Shown here: positions 16,994 through 27,241 of the stretch, piece after piece
Numbering within the stretch: position 1 is the first letter of the stretch
Layout of the letters: each line of letters opens with the position of its first letter
DNA from: JAACFF01 sp963701435
Lineage (GTDB): Bacteria > Chloroflexota > Anaerolineae > Promineifilales > Promineifilaceae
Reading direction: 5' to 3'
DNA length: 64,000 nt
NCBI GenBank assembly: GCA_963701435.1
Contig: CAVPAL010000023.1
Coordinates: 124,001 to 188,000, forward strand
Translations under genes and position numbers: made by a program
The notes under the pieces: model-generated
Databases searched by the model: none
What the model was told of the DNA's origin: nothing
What the model saw: only the letters and a program-made list of their open reading frames with translations

Positions 16994-18199
16994 TTAATCC
17001 AAAATCTTGGTAATGACGCCGGCACCAACAGTCAGGCCACCCTCGCGGATAGCAAAACGGCTGCCCTCTTCCAACGCCACCGGGGTGATCAGCTTCACCT
17101 GCAAGTTCACATTGTCCCCAGGCATCACCATCTCAACGCCTTCCGGCAGCGTGATCTCACCTGTCACATCCATCGTGCGAATGTAGAACTGCGGACGATA
17201 TCCAGTGAAGAATGCCTTGTGCCGGCCGCCTTCGTCTTTGCGCAGCACATACACTTCGCTCATGAACTCTTTGTGTGGCGTGATGCTCTTTGGTGCGGCC
17301 AATACCTGCCCGCGCTCGATTTCTTCCCGGCCGATACCCCGCAGCAGCAAACCGGCATTGTCGCCCGCTTCTACCTTGTCCAGTATCTTGTGGAACATTT
17401 CCATCGAGGTCACCACAACTCTTGCGGATGTCTTCCCGCAGCCCCACGATTTCGACTTCGCTCATTGGCTTCAGCGTTCCACGCTCGACTCGCCCGGTCA
17501 CCACGGTGCCGCGCCCCTTGATGGAGAAGACGTCTTCCACCGACATCAGGAACGGCCGATCCGTCTGACGTTCCGGCTGTGGAATGTACTCGTCAACTAC
17601 GCGCATCAACTCCAGGATTGGCGCGTACTCGGGCGCATTTAAGTCGCTGCTTTCCGAGTTCAGCGCTAACAGCGCGCTGCCCTGCACAATCGGGGTTTCA
17701 TCCCCCGGAAATTCGTATATATCCAGCAGTTCCCGCAGTTCCAGGTCTACCAGTTCCAGCAGCTCTTCATCGTCCATCATGTCGACCTTGTTCAGGAAGA
17801 CCACGATGGCCGGCACTTCCACCTGGCGCGCCAGCAGGATGTGCTCACGCGTTTGCGGCATCGGGCCGTCCGGCGCCGAAACGACCAGTATCGCGCCATC
17901 CATTTGGGCTGCGCCGGTGATCATGTTTTTGATGTAGTCACGGTGACCGGGACAGTCCACGTGGGCATAGTGCCGATTTTCGGTCTCGATATTCCACATG
18001 TGAAATCGCGATGGTGATACCGCGTTCTTTTTCTTCTGGTGCGTTGTCGATTTGGTCGAACGCGGAGAAGTCGGCGAAACCTTTCAGCGACAACACTTTG
18101 GTGATGGCGGCTGTCAGGGTGGTCTTGCCGTGGTCTACGTGACCAATGGTTCCGATATTTGCAGTGTGGCTTTTCGCGCACAAATTTTTCTTTGGCCAT
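16994..18199 (-). CDS. tuf: Elongation factor Tu, reading frame broken by three one-base insertions
   Basis: GTPase that carries aminoacyl-tRNA to the ribosome. The whole gene is present, but in three frames. The N-terminus begins MAKEKFVREKPH, shifts, and continues ANIGTIGHVDHGKTTLTAAI (P-loop) to ERGITIAISHVEY. It shifts again before ETENRHYAHVDCPGH, runs through FLNKVDM to LREDIRKS, and shifts a third time before MFHKILDKVEAGDNAGLLLR and the end GLTVGAGVITKILD. Each break is explained by one extra base: T near 18163 (CAC-T-GCA), C near 17991 (TAT-C-GAG) and T near 17410 (AGT-T-GTG). Removing them gives 400 residues, normal for the family. Sequencing error is the likely cause. Confidence 0.93.
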
Positions 18200-18305
18200 A
18201 ATTTCACTTCCCTCTGTCTTTAATCTCGCTAATCAATAATATTAATTCTAGGCAATTTAGCCTTAAGAGGAGCTTATGCTCTCCTTAAAACCAATCAATT
18301 CCCAA

Positions 18306-20384
18306 TCATCCAGATCCCCGCAGCAAATCGTGTGCAAGTGACTCGCTCAAGGGAGCATAGTGGCTGAATTCCATTGTGAAAGTGCCGCGCCCTTGTGTCA
18401 TTGAGCGTAAACGGGTTGCATAACCAAACATCTCTGCTAACGGCACTTTTGATTTAACCGTCTGCAAGCCGTCGCTGCGCATTTCCATGCCTTCAATCAT
18501 ACCCCGGTTTGCAGATAGGTTTCCAATAACATCACCGGTATATTCTTCCGGGGCTACGACTTCAACCAGCATAATCGGCTCTAGCAGCACTGGATTACCC
18601 TCTGGATAGACCCTCTTTTACAGCCAGAGAACCGGCAATCTTGAATGCCATTTCCGATGAATCAACTTCGTGAAAAGTACCATCATATAATGTGGCTTTA
18701 ATATCTACCAACGGATAGCCGGCCAAAACGCCGCCATCCATTGCTTCTCTAACCCCAGCCTCGACGGCGGGAATATATTCACGGGGGATGGAGCCCCCAA
18801 TAATGGCGTTTTCAAAGACGAACCCGAACCCGGATCCATTGGCTCAAACCGCATGATCACATGTCCATATTGACCACGTCCACCAGACTGTCGCACGAAA
18901 CGGCCGTCTGCCTTATCCACCGTACGCGTAATCGTTTCACGATAAGCTACACGCGGTTTGCCAACATTGGCAGCCACACGGAATTCACGCAGCATCCGGT
19001 CAACCAAGACCTCCAGATGCAGCTCTCCCATACCATACAAAATCGTCTGGCCGGTCTGGTCATCTGTTTTAATCTGGAAAGTTGGGTCTTCCTCAGATAA
19101 CGCCTTCAACGCCATGCCCATCTTTTCCTGATCAGCATTACCCTTAGGCTCAATTGCCAATTGAATAACTGGTTCGGGAAACTCGATAGCCTCAAGAACA
19201 ATTGGCGCCTTTGCATCACATAAGGTTTCACCGGTAAATGTACGCTTCAGACCCAAAGTAGCAGCAATATCACCCGCGCGAACCTCTGTAAGATCTTCGC
19301 GATGGTCAGCATGCATACGCAAAATACGACCAATGCGCTCTTTCTTATTTTTAGTGCTGTTCAAAACCGATTCACCAGAAGCAAGCACGCCGGAGTAAAC
19401 TCGAAAATATGCCAGGCGCCCTACATAAGGATCTGTTACAATTTTAAAGACCAAAGCTGATAATGGTTCATCATCATCAGCATACCGATCTTCCAGTTTA
19501 TCCGTGAAAGGATTCGTTCCCTGCATCGGCGGCACATCCAACGGCGAAGGAAGATAATGCACAACGGCATCAAGCAATGTTGAACACCCTTATTACGCAA
19601 AGCAGTACCACACAACACAGGAGTTGCTCTACCTTCAATCGTAGCCTTCCGTAACGCCTTGCGCAGATCATCAGGCCCAATCTCTTCCTCTTCAAGGTAC
19701 CGTTCCATCAACTCATCATCAGTTTCAACAATATACTCTAAGATAGTCTGATGTTTTTTCTCTGCGATTTCCCGATACGCTTCCGGAATTTCTCCAATCA
19801 CAGGCTTGGCGCCTAAATCATCTTCGTGCCAGATAGCCGCTTCCATGGTCAATAAATCAATAATACCTCGTGAAATCAGACTCACTGCCAATAGGCCATT
19901 GAATCGCAATAGGATTTGCACTCAAACGGTCCCGAATCATCCTAATCGTGCGCACGAAATCCGCCCCGATACGATCCATTTTGTTTACAAAACAAATACG
20001 CGGCACATTATAATCGTCAGCTTGACGCCAGACAGTTTCAGATTGTGGTTCAACGCCTGCAACAGCATCAAAAACAACCACTCCACCATCTAATACGCGC
20101 AAACTACGCTGCACCTCAGCCGTAAAGTCAATATGACCTGGCGTATCAATGATATTAATTTGATGATCCAACCAGAATGTTGTGGTAGCAGCCGACGTAA
20201 TCGTAATACCACGTTCCTGCTCCTGTTCCATATGATCCATCGTAGCAGTGCCTTCATGCACTTCGCCCATACGATGAATGCGTCCGGTGTAATACAGAAT
20301 ACGTTCCGTGGTCGTCGTCTTACCCGCATCAATGTGTGCGATAACGCCAATATTCCGGATATGATCCAATGGATAACGGCTCAT
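18306..20384 (-). CDS. fusA: Elongation factor G, reading frame broken by four indels
   Basis: Translocation GTPase. The five fragments in order are: GVIAHIDAGKTTTTERILYY (P-loop), IDTPGHIDF and FVNKMDRIGADF, ending SESDF; RGIIDLLTMEAAIW to GTALRNKGVQ; LLDAVVHYLPSPLDVPP through domain IV to MDPGSGF; a segment with IIGGSIPREYIPAVEAGVRE to GLSRG; and NPVLLEPIMLVEVVAPEEYT to the stop. The breaks are an extra A near 19868, a missing base near 19582, a missing T near 18821 and an extra G near 18598. They cancel overall, giving about 692 residues, the normal length. It lies between rpsG and tuf. Functional gene with sequence errors is the best reading. Confidence 0.93.
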
Positions 20385-20404
20385 AACAAACTAATTCCTA
20401 CGGT

Positions 20405-20875
20405 CTAATACCGGAAATGTGAGAAGGCGCGGTTAGCCTCAGCCATACGATGCGTATCATCGCGCCTCTTAACGGCCGCTCCCTGATTATTGGCGGCATC
20501 CATAAACTCGCCGGCCAGCTTCTCAGACATTGAACGGCCGCTGCGACTACGCGCTGCAGCCAACAACCAGCGCATTGCAAGCGAAATCTGGCGATGTGAA
20601 TCAACCGGTATTGGCACCTGATAGGTAGCGCCGCCAACCCGGCGTGGCTTTACTTCAACCTGAGGCATCACATTTTGTAATGCCTGTTCGAAAACCTCTA
20701 ATGGCTGCTGCTTGGAACGCGCCTCAATCAAATCAAAGCTGTCATATATCAGCCGCGTCGCTGTGCTTTTCTTCCCGCTTCTCATCAAACGATTGATGAA
20801 CATAGAAACACGCACATTACTATATTTCAAATCAGGTTCAACGGCGCGTTTTTCTGGACGATAACGTCTTGGCAT
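20405..20875 (-). CDS. rpsG: 30S ribosomal protein S7
   Basis: Head assembly protein contacting E-site tRNA. The 156-residue product begins MPRRYRPEKRAVEPDLKYSN and has FINRLMRSGKKSTATRLIYD, MPQVEVKPRRVGGATYQVPI and the end ANRAFSHFRY. It lies 20 bp upstream of fusA and 64 bp after rpsL, the standard str-operon order. Intact, unlike fusA and tuf beside it. Confidence 0.97.
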   Translation of the reverse strand: MPRRYRPEKRAVEPDLKYSNVRVSMFINRLMRSGKKSTATRLIYDSFDLIEARSKQQPLEVFEQALQNVMPQVEVKPRRVGGATYQVPIPVDSHRQISLAMRWLLAAARSRSGRSMSEKLAGEFMDAANNQGAAVKRRDDTHRMAEANRAFSHFRY

Positions 20876-20939
20876 ATCTCAATCCCTTCAACTCTCTGGC
20901 ACAACTGACCTACAGGCCACATAAATGCCAGGCAATATT

Positions 20940-21356
20940 TTATTTCGGAGTCTTAGTTCCGTATTTAGAGCGACCTTTCTTACGATTATCGACGCCGCCT
21001 GCATCAAGCGTACCGCGGACGATATGGTAACGAACACCAGGCAAATCCTTTACACGACCACCGCGCACAAGCACGACAGAGTGATCCTGGAGCGAATGAC
21101 CTTCACCAGGAATATATGCCGTCACCTCGATACCATTCGTCAGGCGCACGCGGGCCACCTTGCGCAAGGCTGAATTCGGTTTCTTGGGCGTCATAGTTTT
21201 AACCTGGGTACAAACCCCACGTTTTTGCGGAGCGCCTTTAGGCTGACGTGTCCGCCGCTGTTTGAAAGAATTTAAGGTCCATTGCAATGCAGGCGCAGTA
21301 CTTTTCTTGGATTTAGCTTTTCGCCCTTTGCGTACAAGTTGATTAATTGTCGGCAC
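20940..21356 (-). CDS. rpsL: 30S ribosomal protein S12
   Basis: Decoding-centre protein. The 138-residue product begins MPTINQLVRKGRKAKSKKST and contains the decoding loops TPKKPNSALRK and the EGHSLQDHSVVLVRGGRVKD segment with PGVRYH. Lys43 of the TPKKPNSA loop, mutated in streptomycin-resistant strains, is the wild-type Lys. It heads the str operon. A 443-bp gap separates it from rpoB. Confidence 0.97.
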   Translation of the reverse strand: MPTINQLVRKGRKAKSKKSTAPALQWTLNSFKQRRTRQPKGAPQKRGVCTQVKTMTPKKPNSALRKVARVRLTNGIEVTAYIPGEGHSLQDHSVVLVRGGRVKDLPGVRYHIVRGTLDAGGVDNRKKGRSKYGTKTPK

Positions 21357-21799
21357 GCTTCATTATCTCCTTACTAAAATTGTCGCTCGATTTGATATCG
21401 TTCAATTCCTTCTTGATTTATTCAACTCGCCTTACACAACAATTAACCGCAAAGATAACGTTCACAGACAAATTCACGCCTGCGTTTACGCGCTCAGCGG
21501 TTAATGGAGTGCCACCTGGCTGGTGATCGATCACAGAACTGGCTCTTGTAGGTAAATTAATTTGCCAATTCGCGACAAATGGAGGCCACCGGCAGTGTTG
21601 CGGTGGCCTCCATAATCACTTCTAAACTATATGGTTGGTAACTACGTTACTTTCGCGAGTTAATATGTGTTATTTAGACATACGAACGATGATTTTATCA
21701 CAATCGGGATCGGTGTCAACCATAATTGATGCTTTTGGAAAATCCGGTAAAAAATCTTAACGTCGCTTAAGATTACGCCTTTTTGATCGGACCAATTAA
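21357..21799. other. 443-bp gap between rpoB and rpsL
   Basis: No convincing gene is visible. It holds two inverted repeats: ATTAACCGC (21442-21450) with GCGGTTAAT (21497-21505) around a 46-base loop, and the 11-bp hairpin at 21581-21611. The first 80 bases upstream of rpsL are AT-rich and probably contain the str-operon promoter, but I cannot fix one. rpoC, which normally lies here after rpoB, is absent. Confidence 0.6.
21581..21611 (-). terminator. Hairpin downstream of rpoB
   Basis: GGAGGCCACCG (21581-21591) and CGGTGGCCTCC (21601-21611) are perfect complements with a nine-base loop, about 190 bp after the rpoB stop. The following transcribed bases are ATTTGTCGCG, a weak T-run. The outer GGAGGC/GCCTCC resembles the hairpin after tuf. 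Probably ends rpoB transcription. Confidence 0.55.
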
Positions 21800-24700
21800 T
21801 TAACGCCGCACCCGGCCAATATCCAACATACCAGAACCCCAATGGCTGCGGCTGCTGCGTTTATCGTCTTCTTTCCCAAAGCGGATCGTTTCACCACCTT
21901 CGGTGACGGCTTCAACAGCCAGACCAAGACTTTGCAGTTCCTTCACCAACACACGGAATGATGCCGGAACACCAGGTTCTTCAATCGGCTCATTCTTGAC
22001 AATGGATTCATAAGTATTCACGCGGCCTTGCACATCATCTGATTTCACGGTCAACATTTCTTGCAATGTATGTGCAGCGCCATATGCTTCCAGCGCCCAC
22101 ACTTCCATTTCACCAAACCGCTGACCACCAAATTGAGCTTTACCACCAAGAGGCTGTTGCGTAACAAGCGAGTATGGACCAGTTGAACGTGCATGCGCTT
22201 TGTCTTCAACCAAATGAGCCAGCTTAAGCATATGCAAGATGCCGACGGTTACGGGTTGGTCAAACGGCCGTCCCGATTTACCATCGAACAGACGCTCCTT
22301 ACCCAAATATGGCAGCGGTATATGCGTTACTGTTGTGATCGAACTAGCCAGGTCTTCAAGCACAGAAACGTCAGTCGTCATAGGATCAATATGTACTTCT
22401 TCTGGCAATAATTCGCCATATTTATCCAGCATGTAGCTATACCATTCACGCGCACAAACTTCAATAGCCTTCTCATGCAGCGGGAACCACTCAACTTTGC
22501 GCATACTGATACGTTCCGCAAATATTTCATCAGGATTCCAACCTCGGCCACGCAGCCACTCCTTTGTGACGGCAAACCGGGCATAGCCTTCGTCCACGAC
22601 TAGTCGCTCAACATCGTAACCCTCTTCTCCCAACCATGCTTCGATAAACAACAAACGCGCCTCGCGATCACTCGCCAGAGCTTCAAGGTCATATCCGGCC
22701 TCAACAAGCCAATCCCAGGCCCAATCCGTTGCAACATCCCAGGCGCGGTCAATCAGCCAGGCTCGTGCTAGCTCAGCCGGCAATCTCGCGTTCATTGGCC
22801 CCATCAAACACAGGGGTCACTGCTCGGAAACCCAAACGATTTGCAGCCCAACCCAAATGCGTTTCCAAAACCTGACCAATATTCATACGACCCGGCACAC
22901 CCAACGGACTGAGAATAATATCGATTGGTGTTCCATCTTCCAAATGAGGCATATCTTCAATGGGCACAACCTTGGAGATAACACCTTTATTTCCATGCCG
23001 GCCAGCCATTTTATCCCCTTCCTGGAGTTTACGGCGTTGCGCAACACTCACGCGCACCATCGTTTCCACACCAGCGGGCAAATCGCGGTCATGCTGCCGG
23101 TCGAAAACCTGAACATCAACAACTTTACCACGGGCACCATGCGGCAGGCGTAAGCTGGAATCTTTTACTTCTCGCGCTTTATCACCAAAAATTGCACGCA
23201 GCAATTTTTCTTCCGGGCTAAGTTCTTTTTCACCTTTAGGCGTTATTTTGCCGACCAGAATGTCATTTTCATTGACATCTGCGCCAACACGAATAATGCC
23301 ACGTTCGTCAAGGTCTTTAAGGGCATCCTCGCTGACGTTAGGAATGTCATAAGTTATTTCTTCCGGGCCAAGTTTGGTGTCACGCGCTTCAACTTCATGT
23401 TTCTCAATGTGAACCGAGGTGAACAAATCATTGCGAACAAGACGCTCACTCACTAAGATAGCGTCTTCATAGTTGCCACCTTCCCAGGAAAGGAAAGCAA
23501 TTAATACATCCTGACCCAGAGCCAGTTCACCAAAAAGTGTCGAGGAACTATCTGCCAAAACTTCACCTTTAGCCACACGCTGCCCCTTTGCTACAACGGG
23601 GCGCTGGTCAATGCAGGTACTCTGATTCGAACGGTTATATTTACGCAAATTATATTCGCGCGGGCCATTCTCTCCAATGACAACAACCTTATCCCCGGTC
23701 ACGCTCACAACTTCACCAGGGCCATCAGCCATGACAACTTGTCCCGAGTTACGCGCTGCCATCAGTTCCATGCCTGTGCTCACAATAGGAACATGCGGCT
23801 GCAATAATGGCACTGCCTGACGCTGCATATTTGATCCCATGAGCGCGCGGTTGGCATCATCATGCTCAAGGAAAGGAATCAGGGCAGCAGAGATGCCGAC
23901 AATTTGACGCGGAGCGACATCCATAAAATCAATGCGCTGTACTGATGAGAAACGGAACTGTTGGTTACGCCGCGAAGAGACGCGAGCATCTACAAACTGA
24001 TCCATATCATCCAACTTGGCATTCGCCTGCGCAATCGTGAAATGATCTTCTTCGTCGGCCGACATGTAGATGATTTCGTCCGTGACAAAAGGCGTCACCT
24101 GAACCTGGTCGATCCCAGAAGTACGAATAACATCTGCTTTTTCGACTGTAATTGTTTCATCTTTACTGACAATGATCTCGCCCGTATCGGAATCGACAAC
24201 GTTTTTGAAAACGTCACGGCCGATTAACAATTCGGCGTCGTCTGCAGAAACCATATTAAGAACACGGCGATAGGGTGTTTCAATGAAGCCATATCGATTA
24301 ACACGGCCGTATGTCGCCAGCCGACCAATCAAACCAATATTTGGCCCTTCCGGGGTTTCAATGGGACAGATACGGCCGTAATGACTATGATGCACATCAC
24401 GCACCTCAAAACCGGCGCGCTCACGACGCAAACCACCTGGACCCAATGCAGAAAGTGTCCGTTTGTGCGTCAATTCCGCCAGCGGGTTAGCCTGCTCCAT
24501 AAACTGGCTCAGCTGTGAACTGCCAAAGAATTCCCGAATCGAGGCGACTACAGGGCGAATATTGATTAATGAAACTGGCGTCAATTTGTCGCTCTCGCGA
24601 ATCGACATGCGCTCGCGCACAACTCTTTCCATACGGCGCAAACCAACGCGCAGCTTGGCTTGTAGCAGTTCGCCAACCGTTTTAATGCGACGGTTACCAA

Positions 24701-25742
24701 GATGATCAATATCGTCAGGACCTTCCAGTCCATTATTGATCAAGATCATACGCCGAACCAGTCGCACAATATCCTGCTGCGTAATGGTACGATGCTTCAG
24801 AGGCACAATGCCGTCCAGACCAAGGCGTTTATTTAATTTATAGCGACCGACTGCCGCCAAGTCATAGCGTCTCGAATCAAAAAGCTGTTCTTCCAAATAT
24901 TGGCGCGCATTATCCAGCGTCGGCGGATCTCCGGGTCGCATGCGCTTGTAAAATTCAATTAAAGCTTGTTGCGGCAACGACTTGCCCGGATCCCATGGAG
25001 GCTCTTGATCAATGCTGCCTTGAATAAACAGATGCTCCCCATTTGTGTCAATGTCTTCAAACAAGGCTAATATCTCTGCGTCACTGCCTTCTTTCAGCAG
25101 CGGATTACTCAGACCATCATCAATGGCAGCCAGCGCCCGTAGAAACAACGTTATGGGGATCGTGCGTTTCCGATTAAATTTAATTGTCAGGTAATCTGTC
25201 TTGCGCGTCTCAAATTCCATCCAGGCGCCACGATCCGGGATAAGTTTACCCATCGCCAATGGACGACCAGTTGTGCGTTCTTCCTCAATCTCAAAGTAAG
25301 CGCCTGGTGAACGAATCAACTGACTCACAACAACGCGTTCAGTCCCATTAATAATGAAGGTTCCGGATGGCGTCATCAGTGGGAAATCACCCATAAATAT
25401 TTCCTGGACAATTGGTTGATCTTGATCTGTGCTGTAAAGCATAACCCGTACATTCAAAGGAGCTGCATAGCTCATGTCACGCTCTACACATTCCTCCACA
25501 TTGTACTTAGGCTCTCCGAACCAATACTTCAGGTCGAATCCTTCTACCTCGGGACGATCGCAGGGAAAATACAGTCTCAAATCACCATTGAAACTTTCAA
25601 TGGGCGAGATTTCATCAAACAGTTCTGCCAGACTGTCGTCTATAAAATTTTGGAAAGAGTCTAATTGAATATCAATTAATGATGGTAACTCTAATGGGTT
25701 TATTGTCCGGGCATAAGATTTGACGGGTTTCTTTTCGGGCAT
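21800..25742 (-). CDS. rpoB: DNA-directed RNA polymerase subunit beta, one frameshift
   Basis: Catalytic-core subunit. The first frame (22773-25742) holds the lobes (NGTERVVVSQLIRSPGAYFE), the rifampicin region (FGSSQLSQFMEQANPLAELT, HKRTLSALGPGGL), CPIETPEGPNIGLIG, GEKELSPEEKLLRAIFGDKA and GNKGVISKVVPIEDMPHLED. It ends just after TPVFDGANEREIA. The second frame (to 21800) continues AELARAWLIDRAW to the clamp part, KARSTGPYS-like HARSTGPYSLVTQQPLGGKA and the end. One extra G near 22768 explains the break; correction gives about 1313 residues. Between TPVFDGANE and the ERLFDGKSGRPFDQPVTVG strand there are about 165 residues, against about 15 in E. coli: a large insertion with three WL-x3-G-aromatic repeats. 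rpoC is not adjacent. Confidence 0.94.
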
Positions 25743-26013
25743 GAAATTCTCACCTGTACCTGTAGATAAATTATTATTGGACGAGACTAGATTTTAATAA
25801 CGAAATAATATATGGAAACTACGGTTTCACTGCCTCGCCCTGAATCGTGAATCCTGGTTCCCCACCTGCACTTAAATTTTTCATAAAGAAAGGGCGCAAC
25901 GTGCTGGTTGCACCCCTGAACTCGTCTGGCAAGCGCTTAATATGTCCATGCATACAAAAACACACACACTCCCAGTGCGCGAAAAGGTATTATAGAAAAA
26001 CTGGGATACTTTG
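25743..26013 (-). promoter_or_regulatory. rpoB upstream region with a terminator
   Basis: A 271-bp gap. Its far half (25878-25915) carries a hairpin with a T-rich tail that should end the upstream glycosyltransferase transcript. The near half (about 25743-25880) is AT-rich and should hold the rpoB promoter and leader; I could not identify a convincing -35/-10 pair. rplJ/rplL, the usual upstream neighbours of rpoB, are absent. Confidence 0.5.
25878..25915 (-). terminator. Intrinsic terminator of the glycosyltransferase gene
   Basis: On the minus strand GGGTGCAAC, loop CAGCAC, GTTGCGCCC form a nine-pair stem (one G-U), followed by TTTCTTTATGAAAAATTT. It lies about 100 bp beyond the stop at 26014. 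Confidence 0.7.
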
Positions 26014-27228
26014 TCAAATTAGATTTTCATAAACGTCAACAATACGGTTTCCGGCAACCCGCCAACTGTACTGGGTCAGGGCGCGTTGACGCAGTTGTTC
26101 CCCTAAACATTGGCGCCGGTGGGAATCAACGGCCAGCGCCGCGACCCCTTTTGTAAACGCGGCAACATCTCCGACCGGGGCATATACGCCCAAATCCGCC
26201 AGATACTCACGGTGTACTGGCGTATCATATGCAACGATAGGCTGGGCTAGGGCCATATAGTTTAACAGTTTTCCACTGCCTTCGGTGGTGGACATTTTCG
26301 GGGCCACAGCAATATCGCCTAACGAAAGCAGCCGGGCTGCATCGCGGTATTTAACCTTGCCAGTGAAGGTCATCTTTTCTGCAACGCCCGCCTGGGCCGC
26401 AAGGGTGCGATAATGATCAACGTTTGGATAACCCATAACCAGAAAATGAAGCTGCGCATGCGTTTGTTTCAAGCTGGCCGCCGTTTGGATTAAATGTGGG
26501 ATGCCTTGATAATCTGTTAGAAGGCCAAGATAGGCTACAATGAGGGCGTCTACGGGAATTTTAAACTGATTCCGAAGCGCTTGTTGTTCACCTAAGTTCA
26601 AAAGGTTGGGATAGAAACGATCGGTATCTGCACAATCAGGCAGGGGATAAATTATTTCTGGGTTAACATAAAATTCATTCTGAAGCAAATCTTTGGCCTG
26701 AATGGAACTGGTAAGAACAGCATCGGGCAGGCGGGCGCTAATATATGTTTCCAGGCGGTGAATGAGTGGGAATAAACGGCCGTTTCGGTTTAGAAAGTTG
26801 TGATCAACCATTTCACCAGTGAGACTGCCTTGAAAATCAAAAACCAGCGGCGCGCGCAGCAGGCGCGATAATACGCCCCCAATTAAAGCGCCTTCGTGCA
26901 TATGGCCGTGGATGATATCGGGCCGCTCGCGCAGGCTAACCGCAAGCGATTTTGCGGCCAGATATACGTCAAAAGCAAGTTTATGGCGCGAAGAGCCAAC
27001 TTCATAATCGGTATGCCAGGGCAAGGGCGGGGTACGGCGAATATCGAGGCCAGGCATATCACTTCCCTTGTAATAGGTAGAGATGATGACTTTATGCCCC
27101 ATTTTCTGTAAGCTACGCGTCTCTTCCAGGATGCGGATATGGCCGCCATAATCACTGAAGAAGGATGTCGGAGCTATCATCAGGATGCGCAACGGCCGTT
27201 GCGCGGGAGAACCATCACCAGTTGGCAT
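26014..27228 (-). CDS. Glycosyltransferase family 4-like protein
   Basis: Probably transfers a sugar from a nucleotide donor to a cell-surface glycan or lipid. Two Rossmann domains of the GT-B fold are visible: an N-terminal one (LRILMIAPTSFFSDYGGHIR, DIIHGHMHEGAL) and a C-terminal donor-binding one (IVAYLGLLTDYQGIPHLIQT, MTFTGKVKYRDAARLLSLGD, EGSGKLLNYMALAQPIVAYD with the usual Glu residues). I prefer the ATG at 27228 (404 aa), 13 bp after the previous stop; the frame is open to 27285, which would overlap the upstream gene by 44 bp. Substrate unknown. Confidence 0.85.
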   Translation of the reverse strand: MPTGDGSPAQRPLRILMIAPTSFFSDYGGHIRILEETRSLQKMGHKVIISTYYKGSDMPGLDIRRTPPLPWHTDYEVGSSRHKLAFDVYLAAKSLAVSLRERPDIIHGHMHEGALIGGVLSRLLRAPLVFDFQGSLTGEMVDHNFLNRNGRLFPLIHRLETYISARLPDAVLTSSIQAKDLLQNEFYVNPEIIYPLPDCADTDRFYPNLLNLGEQQALRNQFKIPVDALIVAYLGLLTDYQGIPHLIQTAASLKQTHAQLHFLVMGYPNVDHYRTLAAQAGVAEKMTFTGKVKYRDAARLLSLGDIAVAPKMSTTEGSGKLLNYMALAQPIVAYDTPVHREYLADLGVYAPVGDVAAFTKGVAALAVDSHRRQCLGEQLRQRALTQYSWRVAGNRIVDVYENLI

Positions 27229-27241
27229 TAGCGAACAGATC

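Noticed and set aside
16994..20384. tuf and fusA as real pseudogenes
   Set aside because: All motifs are conserved, every break needs only one base, corrected lengths are normal, and these are essential genes at their normal place.
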